Of a DNA stretch of 64,000 nucleotides, positions 33,143 through 39,861 are shown in pieces. A program made the position numbers and the translations under genes. The notes below the pieces were generated by a model that saw only the letters and a list, made by a program, of their open reading frames with translations, searched no databases and was not told the origin of the DNA. Location: positions 62,001-126,000 of the forward strand of contig JACKPM010000002.1 in NCBI GenBank assembly GCA_024233495.1, in the 5' to 3' direction. Source of the DNA: Chlamydiales bacterium. Its GTDB lineage: Bacteria > Chlamydiota > Chlamydiia > Chlamydiales > JAAKFR01. The first letter of the stretch is position 1, and every line of letters begins with the position of its first letter.

Positions 33143-34350
33143 TAGCCGTACTGCATCTTCAGAGCGACGTAGTTGGACTCTGTTGTGACAAACTGCCCCT
33201 CTTTCGAGTGGCCATCATGGAATTCGAAGAGGAGGCGCAGCTTCTGCCCCACCCCTTGCAGCTTGCTCCACTCCATGCCCCACACATAGGTTTGGGTTAC
33301 ACTCCAGCCGTTGTTTTCCCAACACCAGAAGTTCATGGCTAACACCGGCTGTGCATAGAGCCTATTGAAACGATCTCGGCACCCGAAGCACCGAATCTCC
33401 GCCCCCCACTCAAAATAGAGCGGATGCTCAGGGAACTCCTTATCGCGCAAAAAGATATCCCCTACCCCCAAATAGAGACGCACCGATTTAGCCATTTGAT
33501 ATGACACAAACAAATCGACAGCCTCATCGCTCAAATTGCGCCTGTCGTAGCCTGGATTGGAGATCAAGAATTCATCCCCAAGGTGAGATGAGATGTGCCA
33601 AATACGGAACCGCCACGACCACTTGTTCACCGCATACGTCATCATGAATGCCACAAAAAAGTCTGTGTTTACCATGCATGCCGTTGGGTGATCCAAATCA
33701 AAGACAGAGAAGATACCCGCCTGAATACCGATGTCCATATCCCCTTGCCACCGCCACACATTGAGCCAGCGGTAGAACATGAAGTCGTTACCAAATGAAA
33801 CAGCGCCCACATGTTTACCCACAACATCATCGTTGAAGCGCAGCGCAGCTGAGTTGATCACCTGGCGTGGGTCAGCGATGAGTGGCTGGAAGAGCATCAC
33901 ATTTTGCGGTAACCAAATCCCCTGCGTCTGACAGCACGGTGGAACAGTGCAGATTGATTGATAAGCGCTAGTTTCTGCAATTCCATGCGCACACTCTGAA
34001 TCCATTTCCTGCATGTAGCAGACGAACTCTTCAGGCGAGCAGCAGACAGGGCGCACACACTCCACGCACGGCACGTCGTGAATATAGCAAACGATACTGC
34101 TACTGATCAGCTGATTGCATGGAAGGTTGAAGACATAGACAACACCCTTATAGCAGATCACCCGCACTTGAAATTCGTAGTAGCTCATGTCTACAAGTGC
34201 TTGAATGTAACCGGTCATATAATCATCATCGACCCCACTGACGTGGTCGATAGGGATATTATCTGCTCGCGAAAGGGGGCTACAGTCGCAACACGTTGCG
34301 AAGAGAGGAGCCCCCATAAGGAAAAGGATCAAGGCGACTTTTCTGACCAT
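33139..34350 (-). CDS. DUF1207-family predicted outer-membrane/periplasmic protein
   Basis: 403 aa from MVRKVALILFLMGAPLFA, a signal peptide; an upstream ATG at 34398 adds 16 residues. After the signal comes a Cys-rich stretch (ATCCDCSP, PCVECVRPVCCSPEEFVC; about 60-165), unusual for the family. Then the DUF1207 region: PLIADPRQVINSAALRF, FYRWLNVWRWQGDMDIGIQA, and WHISSHLGDEFLISNPGYD. The ending KMQYGY with a terminal aromatic is typical of a beta-barrel. The Cys-rich insert could form disulfides, as chlamydial envelope proteins do. Its stop codon is at the MITE A edge. Confidence 0.75.
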   Translation of the reverse strand: MVRKVALILFLMGAPLFATCCDCSPLSRADNIPIDHVSGVDDDYMTGYIQALVDMSYYEFQVRVICYKGVVYVFNLPCNQLISSSIVCYIHDVPCVECVRPVCCSPEEFVCYMQEMDSECAHGIAETSAYQSICTVPPCCQTQGIWLPQNVMLFQPLIADPRQVINSAALRFNDDVVGKHVGAVSFGNDFMFYRWLNVWRWQGDMDIGIQAGIFSVFDLDHPTACMVNTDFFVAFMMTYAVNKWSWRFRIWHISSHLGDEFLISNPGYDRRNLSDEAVDLFVSYQMAKSVRLYLGVGDIFLRDKEFPEHPLYFEWGAEIRCFGCRDRFNRLYAQPVLAMNFWCWENNGWSVTQTYVWGMEWSKLQGVGQKLRLLFEFHDGHSKEGQFVTTESNYVALKMQYGY

Positions 34351-34431
34351 AAATTTTTTTATAAAGGCTTCCACGTATAATGACAACTTGCATTTCATGA
34401 AAGTTCGTGTTAGTTTTTTGCATGGTTTTGG

Positions 34432-34505
<74 letters not shown>

Positions 34506-34555
34506 ATAGAATAGTTCATTCAAAGAGTGAGTCTGCGTGCAGCGGACAATAACCT

Positions 34556-34664
34556 CAAGCCGAGCACTGCTGCCAGTGGCAGGAGAGCGCAGGCTTGACC
34601 GGATCGTAACGCCCCGCCAGAGGCAGCGACCGAAGGGAGTTCGAGCAAAGCGAGCACAATCCGG
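34556..34664. other. Two adjacent GC-rich stem-loops, non-coding
   Basis: Between the tRNA and the GNAT gene there is no convincing gene. The stretch holds two nested hairpins: CAAGCC...GGCTTG (34556-34597) with an inner CTGCC-AGT-GGCAG, and CCGGAT...ATCCGG (34599-34664) with inner CGAGC-AAA-GCGAG-like arms. It could be a small structured RNA, a repeat or a terminator for the tRNA; nothing decides between them. Confidence 0.4.
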
Positions 34665-34707
34665 CAGTAGGTTGCTCCTATACTGTCAAAATGGGAAAAC
34701 TTATAGC

Positions 34708-35121
34708 TCATAGTTTTTTTGACATAGAAATGTAGGTTGCACCATCGTCATACCCCTCTCGCGAAAAATCAATCGCATATCCAAGTTTTTTGTAAAAACC
34801 AGGCGCTTGAAAACTCATGGTCGAAACCGTAGATAGCTTACACCTATTTTCCCTTCCGAATTCATGCACTTGATCCATTAATCTAGCCCCAATTCCCTTT
34901 CCTCTATAGGCAGAGTGCACCCATAACTGGTCTGTGTGTATCGATCCAAAAATCACAGACCCATTGCACCCTGCTATAGTTTTTCCAGACTCATCACGGG
35001 CTAAAATCGCAAAAGGAAAAGCTTTCCCTAAGCCTGCACTATCCTCATTGATCTTTTGAGTAAGAAAATCTATTTCATGCGCTTTGGGTGATGTCGTCAT
35101 TTCAAATCGCAAATTCTTCAT
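34708..35121 (-). CDS. GNAT-family N-acetyltransferase
   Basis: 137 aa. Acetyl-CoA binding motif A is LWVHSAYRGKGIGARLMDQV (Q/RxxGxG/A form), followed by LSTVSMSFQ-like strand beta5 and APGFYKKLGYAIDF, the usual C-terminal GNAT block. The substrate is unknown. It is downstream of the GyrI-like gene on the same strand, separated by about 158 bp that contain a hairpin element. Confidence 0.85.
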   Translation of the reverse strand: MKNLRFEMTTSPKAHEIDFLTQKINEDSAGLGKAFPFAILARDESGKTIAGCNGSVIFGSIHTDQLWVHSAYRGKGIGARLMDQVHEFGRENRCKLSTVSTMSFQAPGFYKKLGYAIDFSREGYDDGATYISMSKKL

Positions 35122-35192
35122 TTTAGATCCTTTTCTAACGTGAGTTCGACAGCGTAGCCTACTGAAATCTAGAGATATTTTTGACGAAAAGA

Positions 35193-35255
35193 GATGAATT
35201 CTCGTGACGGAGATAGCCTTAGCTACCTCCTCATGAGAAAGCGTAGCGCTTCATC
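35193..35255. repeat. Imperfect palindrome between GyrI-like and GNAT genes
   Basis: The arms TTCTCGTGACGGAGATAGC (35199-35217) and GCTACCTCCTCATGAGAA (35222-35239) are near-complementary around CTTA, inside outer arms GATGAA/TTCATC. A second short hairpin GATCCTGGAGATC follows near 35262. It has no T run, so it is more like a repeat element or RNA processing site than a terminator. Confidence 0.5.
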
Positions 35256-35279
35256 CGTTTTGATCCTGGAGATCAAGGG

Positions 35280-35729
35280 CTATTTAACACCAATAAAAAT
35301 ACCAACTTCTGCATCTTCAGGGTTTTGGGCTTTCTCATCATAAACTTCAAAATCAGCAACATAGGCACGATTGAGCGGCTCATCCCAAATTTTTGACCAC
35401 GCTTCAAATACAACCCCTTTATTCAAATTACCCTTAGCAGCAAATCGAACGTATTCACCTTGTGGAATAGATATGCCAACCATCCCATCAGGGATGTTGT
35501 TTAAATCAGCCACTTTGCATCCAAGAACGACTGTATAGGGCTGGGTAAAATCGCCTTCATATTCTGTGTAAACACTATAAATTGTTGAATCCAGTTTATT
35601 TGGAATTTTGTTAAGGATATCTTGACCCAAAAAATCTTTCCAAAGTTCCAATATATCATGTCCCATTTGCCCATTTTCATTGGTTGTTCTTTTGCTTACT
35701 CCAACCACATAAAATTTTTGCAATTCCAT
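35280..35729 (-). CDS. GyrI-like effector-binding domain protein
   Basis: 149 aa from the ATG at 35729 (MELQKFYVVGVSKRT), with GGGAG 7 nt upstream. Same domain as 25856-26329: STIYSVYTEYEGDFTQPYTV, IPDGMVGISIPQGEYVRF and a final EVGIFIGVK strand, with no DNA-binding region. Divergent from the HxlR-type regulator with an operator-like palindrome between them, so it is probably that regulator's target. It may sequester or sense a small molecule. Confidence 0.82.
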   Translation of the reverse strand: MELQKFYVVGVSKRTTNENGQMGHDILELWKDFLGQDILNKIPNKLDSTIYSVYTEYEGDFTQPYTVVLGCKVADLNNIPDGMVGISIPQGEYVRFAAKGNLNKGVVFEAWSKIWDEPLNRAYVADFEVYDEKAQNPEDAEVGIFIGVK

Positions 35730-35791
35730 ATACAACTCCCACTGTTATTTAGATGGAGCAAAACATATAAAATCACGCTATAAAAATCAAG

Positions 35792-35807
35792 TACTTGCAA
35801 AAAAGTA
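35792..35807. promoter_or_regulatory. Operator-like palindrome for the HxlR regulator
   Basis: TACTTGCAAAAAAGTA (TACT-N8-AGTA), followed by a further TACTT at 35811. It lies 23 bp upstream of the HxlR gene ATG and 63 bp from the divergent GyrI-like gene. YodB/HxlR-type regulators of Bacillus bind TACT-N7-AGTA sites, so the one-base-longer spacer is close. Binding is inferred. Confidence 0.5.
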
Positions 35808-35829
35808 TGGTACTTACTAAAATGTGAGC

Positions 35830-36174
35830 ATGTCATATGAAATCGGAAATAAAAGATACTCCTGCCCCTTGATTCTGACTTTGGAGACTATCTCAGGGAA
35901 GTGGAAAGGTGTGATTCTTTGGTTTTTAATCGAAAATCCAATACTTCGATTCAGCAGTTTAAAGAAAAAAATTAATGCTGCCACAAAAATTACAGATAAA
36001 ATGCTTATTCAATGTCTTAGAGAGTTGGAACGGGATGGTTTGATTGAGCGAATAATCTATGCAGTTGTGCCTCCCAAGGTTGAATATTCCCTTACGGATG
36101 CAGGCCAAAAACTACAACCTATTTTTAAAGAATTGATTCAATTTGGATTGAATTACGAAAAAAGTGATGTCTAG
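35830..36174 (+). CDS. HxlR-family transcriptional regulator
   Basis: 114 aa from the ATG at 35830 (a GTG two codons upstream is the alternative). Winged helix of the HxlR type: CPLILTLETISGKWKGVILW at the start, then RFSSLKKKINAATKITDKML (recognition helix region), LRELERDGLIERIIYAVVPP and the wing VEYSLTDAGQKL. HxlR proteins often respond to electrophiles or other small molecules; there is a single Cys at the N-terminus (SCPL), the position of the redox Cys in YodB. Probably autoregulated with the divergent GyrI-like gene. Confidence 0.9.
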   Translation: MSYEIGNKRYSCPLILTLETISGKWKGVILWFLIENPILRFSSLKKKINAATKITDKMLIQCLRELERDGLIERIIYAVVPPKVEYSLTDAGQKLQPIFKELIQFGLNYEKSDV

Positions 36175-36190
36175 GTATTTCCCTGACTGA

Positions 36191-36244
36191 GTTTCCAAAG
36201 TCTGAGAGGAAGTGTAGTTGAATAGCACTTTCATTCATCGCAGC
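36191..36244. repeat. Dispersed ~54-bp repeat, copy 2
   Basis: Nearly identical to 1221-1274 (GTTTCCAAAGTCTGAGAGG through CATTCATCGCAGC). Both copies are close to IS-derived sequence, but here the hairpin that follows the first copy is destroyed (GCAAAAATGC). 36245-36419 contains nothing I can identify. Confidence 0.7.
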
Positions 36245-36419
36245 AAAAATGCACGGATCCATCACAAAGATAAAAGACGCGATGATACTGTGCGCGTATA
36301 TCGTTAGTAGAAGCTGCCTTCTCACGAGTGAAAAATTTTTGGATTATGGTTATTCTCCAAAAGATTTCATGCTCAAAGGGTAGAAAAAAGACTTCGCTGC
36401 ATGTTACTTAACCTGTTTA

Positions 36420-36588
36420 CTAGATGGTGTCGTCAAATTTTCTCCTTTGTGAGGTGAGAGATTTTCTAGGCAAAATGCGCAATCGAAAGCGAAGGGAATA
36501 GCCAAAGCGCTACTTCCGAGGTTGCGAGGGCGCATTTTGGCAGAAAACATCCGGCTGACAAAGGAGAAAATTTGACGACACCATCTAG
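36420..36588. repeat. MITE family A copy
   Basis: 169 bp from CTAG to CTAG. Small differences from the consensus (GTGAGGTGAG, AATAGCC, AAAACATCC). It lies in a 760-bp stretch without an intact gene, beside an IS relic. Confidence 0.9.
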
Positions 36589-36661
36589 AGGAAAGATAAA
36601 CACTTTTTGAGATTTTGCTTCTCAATTGATCAATCTCTAGCGATGACAGTACATCTGGTAT

Positions 36662-36800
36662 GGCGAGTGGCGAGATCTGTAGTGCCCCCCGATGGTTTGT
36701 GGCAACTACTAAGTATCAAGGAGGTTGTCGATCCCTCCCGGCAGTCAAGTCAGAGTAAAATCAGCTAAAAGGCCGTCAAAACTCGACTTATTCAACAATG
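36662..36800 (+). mobile_element. Relic of the IS5-like element right end
   Basis: From CGAGATCTGTAGTGCCCCCC to GACTTATTCAACAATG it matches 2304-2470 of the IS near the left edge, with substitutions and a missing piece of about 20-30 bp. The transposase part is absent. Its final ATG starts the longest frame of the next gene. Confidence 0.8.
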
Positions 36801-36935
36801 CCGCAATATGCCCTCTCCTATGTCTTAAAGTTACCAATTCCAGAAGATTTTCCAACTACACAGAAAATATTTGCTAATGATTTCTTTATGCAAAAGCAAT
36901 TACAATATCCTCCTGTTCTAATAGGGAGAGTGAAG

Positions 36936-37994
36936 ATGAGATGCGACATTTCGGGTAGACTTATCCAGGCAGACGGGGTCTGCGACTTTTTTCCTGTACT
37001 CAGCACGGTATCAAACATCGTCGACCTTTTTCAAAAATGTGCTCATAGATTTTGCTGTTCCAAGGCATCCGTCACAAGAAACCGCTATTTCACGTATATT
37101 GACAATAAGAGTGCTTTACGGTGCGCTCTCCTTCTCATCCCCGTATTGGGCAATATCATTGTCGCTCTTTACGACTTTTATAGAAGTTCTGATCGAGGGG
37201 CTACCAGAGGAGGCCTTCAAGGAAATTGGCACCGAAGAGCGATAATTCTGAGGGAACTAAGTCGCTCTTCTGGAATAAGGGTTTCCGATTTTCTCACGCT
37301 CTCAAATGAAAAACTGGAGGCTGTTACAAAAAATAATTTTTTAGAAAATGCAATTAACGCTTATATTCAAATAATCGCCTTTCTAAAGACGATGCTTAAA
37401 GATTTTCCTGCCGTTATCTGGAATCCATTTTGTTGCTTAGCATTAGAGTATTTAGACTCTATCGGACAGTATATAACGATTCTAAAAAAGGACCCAACGC
37501 TACTTCAATTAGAGAAGACGCATGCAGAAAAAATTGATTCATATTGGGGGAATCTTTCAGTTATAGCGAATTTTCTTGAGGGAAAAAAGGAAATACTCTC
37601 TGCAATGAATTGGGAGCAAACTCCTGAAATGAGCGAGAAATGTAGCGAGATAGAAGATTTAAAAGGGCAGCTTTTGTCATTGCGTGCAAAGTCGTATAAA
37701 GTCCATTTGGGAACTTTGTCATTTGAGGCCCTGTTTGAGGAGGCCAAAAAATATTACCTCAATAGTTCTGACCAAAAGGGAAGGGACTCTCAAGTCATTG
37801 AGAATAAAACATTGCGATCCATCGTCCCACTTTTGCAAACGAGAGTAGAGGAAAATGCAACCTCTCCACATAAGAAGATTGAGATGTACCTTATTTGGGA
37901 ACGCATTCTTGAGGTGGAGCCGTACCCCCTAACCCCTCACTTACCCGCTCCAAGTGCTGAGCAAAAAGAGAAGTTTCGCTTGTTCTTAACATGA
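36936..37994 (+). CDS. Hypothetical protein, 352 aa, possibly 5'-truncated
   Basis: The start chosen is ATG 36936 (MRCDISGRLIQADGVCDF) with GGAGAG 6-7 nt upstream. The frame extends to an ATG at 36798 (398 aa), but that ATG belongs to the IS relic, so original upstream coding sequence may be lost. Features: a Cys-rich patch (FQKCAHRFCCSKAS), a hydrophobic segment ALRCALLLIPVLGNIIVALY, then a helical region with LEYLDSIGQYITILKKDPTL and SEKCSEIEDLKGQLLSLRAK. No family recognised. The style (VSTVSNIVDLFQ then paired hydrophobic stretch) is seen in chlamydial hypothetical proteins. Confidence 0.6.
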   Translation: MRCDISGRLIQADGVCDFFPVLSTVSNIVDLFQKCAHRFCCSKASVTRNRYFTYIDNKSALRCALLLIPVLGNIIVALYDFYRSSDRGATRGGLQGNWHRRAIILRELSRSSGIRVSDFLTLSNEKLEAVTKNNFLENAINAYIQIIAFLKTMLKDFPAVIWNPFCCLALEYLDSIGQYITILKKDPTLLQLEKTHAEKIDSYWGNLSVIANFLEGKKEILSAMNWEQTPEMSEKCSEIEDLKGQLLSLRAKSYKVHLGTLSFEALFEEAKKYYLNSSDQKGRDSQVIENKTLRSIVPLLQTRVEENATSPHKKIEMYLIWERILEVEPYPLTPHLPAPSAEQKEKFRLFLT

Positions 37995-38042
37995 ACTCTT
38001 TGGGGGCGTAAAGCGCTCCTTTTTGTCTCCCCCTGGGAGAGC

Positions 38043-38203
38043 TATAGTCAAATCGGTTGAAAATTTTACAAATTCATGGCAGATGGCAAAGCCAAAGTAA
38101 GCGCAAAGTTCGACTTAGACCATTTATGGTCTATGAGAACGAGCGCGATCTTTGGTGAAGCCAAATGGTATGTGTTTGTAAAATTTTCAACTAACTTGAC
38201 TAA
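38043..38203. repeat. MITE family B copy 2
   Basis: Begins TATAGTCAAATCGGTTG and ends CAACTAACTTGACTAA; the right tip carries two or three substitutions, making this the most worn copy. It fills the space between two convergent genes (36936 gene and desaturase). Confidence 0.88.
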
Positions 38204-38215
38204 TGCTGCCATGTC

Positions 38216-39301
38216 TCATGACACTCCCATACACTTCAAGTAAGAGAAGTGTGAGCGCAAAGCACTCCAGCAGGTGGGATACTCCATATAGCGAATGTCA
38301 AACTTGGCGCACGTCTCCCGAATCAGTTTATTGATCACAGGGAAGTGGACGTGGCTGATCTTTGGGAAGAGGTGATGCACAAGCTGAAAATTGAGGCCAC
38401 CTGTAAACCAGAAGACAAACCTATTTTTTGTGGCAAAGTTGACCGTAGTTTTGATCTGGTAGAGCGCCCAGTTATTCTTCGTTTTGGTGCGAACATCGGT
38501 GAGCTTGGGAAACTCCACGTTTTGCACCACATGTGCCAACTGAAACGTCGTCCCCAAAATAACGCCACAGACAAACGAGACAACGAAATACATAAAGAGC
38601 GCTTTCCACACTCCCAACATGACCATCGGAAGCACAAGAAAGAGAGAAAAATGGACAGCCTTGCTTGCCCAGAAGATGATGTGCTCTTTAATAGGAATCT
38701 TCTTCATCTCAGTCTCAGAGACCTTCCGTAAGAAATATTTTCTAAAGTCGCTATAAAGAACCCAGTTCAAATGGACAATGCCGTACAAAAAAGCGCTGTA
38801 AATGTGTTGGTAGCGGTGGTACCAATGCCGTGGCTGACTGGCATGTGTGCGGATGAAGGGCTCAATGTCGATATCTTCATCCATCCCCTTGATATTCGTG
38901 TAATTGTGATGGTTCACATTGTGCTTGTTCTTCCACAAAAAGATATTTCCACCCATCAAATTGAGTGTATAGCCACCTAAAATGTTGAGCCACTTGTTGC
39001 TAGAAAAACTTCCATGACCGCTATCATGCATGATGTTAAAACCAATACCGGCAAATGAGATGCCGAGGGCACCGCTTACGATTGCGAGGGCCCAAAGTGG
39101 AAGAGGGCAGAAGAGCATCGTGAAATAGAGTGCCATTGTCATCGACAGGAAAAAGGCCCCTTTCAAATAAAGGCTAACATTCCCCGTGCGCTTAATCTTA
39201 TTCCTCGTGAAATAGCGCTCGATCTTCTCTTTGATTTCATGAAAGAGCTGATCATTGAGCGTCTTGGTTTTACAAGGTTCTGATTCTAGTTGTGTGCTCA
39301 T
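38216..39301 (-). CDS. Membrane fatty acid desaturase (front-end acyl desaturase type)
   Basis: 361 aa with four or so membrane helices. The three His boxes that hold the di-iron site are HDSGH (about 110), HNVNHH (about 147) and QLVHH (about 308). Gln at the start of the third box is typical of front-end (delta-5/6-like) and linoleoyl-CoA desaturases. There is no N-terminal cytochrome b5 domain, so an external electron donor is needed. It probably adjusts membrane lipids or host-derived acyl chains. The start MSTQLESEPCKTKT is at 39301. No adjacent redox partner was seen. Confidence 0.9.
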   Translation of the reverse strand: MSTQLESEPCKTKTLNDQLFHEIKEKIERYFTRNKIKRTGNVSLYLKGAFFLSMTMALYFTMLFCPLPLWALAIVSGALGISFAGIGFNIMHDSGHGSFSSNKWLNILGGYTLNLMGGNIFLWKNKHNVNHHNYTNIKGMDEDIDIEPFIRTHASQPRHWYHRYQHIYSAFLYGIVHLNWVLYSDFRKYFLRKVSETEMKKIPIKEHIIFWASKAVHFSLFLVLPMVMLGVWKALFMYFVVSFVCGVILGTTFQLAHVVQNVEFPKLTDVRTKTKNNWALYQIKTTVNFATKNRFVFWFTGGLNFQLVHHLFPKISHVHFPVINKLIRETCAKFDIRYMEYPTCWSALRSHFSYLKCMGVS

Positions 39302-39317
39302 AATATTTCAGTCACCT

Positions 39318-39323
39318 ATTATA
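39318..39323 (-). promoter_or_regulatory. Possible -10 box of the desaturase gene
   Basis: TATAAT on the minus strand, 16 bp upstream of the desaturase ATG. No clear -35. Weak evidence. Confidence 0.3.
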
Positions 39324-39537
39324 CTTATTTTCGCTTTTTCTGCATCTGAATAGTCGAAATAGCTAGAAAATATTGCAGAACCGTGGCTTTGTCAAATACC
39401 GATCCAGCTATAAAGTTCAGACTCACAGAGAGAAAATCTCATGCGCTATCTGAAAACTAGAGCTTAGCTATGGCCTTACCCAACTCTCTACAAGGGCCTT
39501 GTAACGTAAGCTGCTCTTCTTAAAATTGTGGAATTTT

Positions 39538-39706
39538 CTAGGTGGTGTCGTCAGATTTTCTCCTTTGTGAGGCGAGAGATTTTCTAGGCAAAATGCGCAA
39601 TCGAAAGCGAAGGGAGTAGCCAAAGCGCTACTTCTGAGGTTGCGAGGGCGCATTTTGGCAGAAAAGATCCGGCTGACAAAGGAGAAAATTTGACGACACC
39701 ATCTAG
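39538..39706. repeat. MITE family A copy
   Basis: 169 bp, CTAGGTGGTGTCGTC to CTAG. The left tip has one change (GGTGG for GATGG). The rest of the 560-bp space between the desaturase and the giant gene (39302-39861) shows no gene. Confidence 0.9.
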
Positions 39707-39861
39707 TTCACATGGTGATTTTGAAAATTCATTTTCAAATTTTGCAGATCTGTTTTTATCTCTCTCTTCGAAGTGAGTGACTTCGCTTTTCGAACAAAGT
39801 CGAGTCTTGCAATAAATTTTTAATAGAGTTAAGCCAATGTAACTCTATATATGAAAATAGC

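Noticed and set aside
34520..34711. 63-aa ORF between tRNA and GNAT gene
   Set aside because: Repetitive Ala/Leu/Ser translation of a GC-rich hairpin region, no ribosome site.
39707..39861. Possible RNA gene or terminator downstream of the giant gene
   Set aside because: Only weak inverted repeats (GAAAATTCATTTTC) without a T run; not enough to call.
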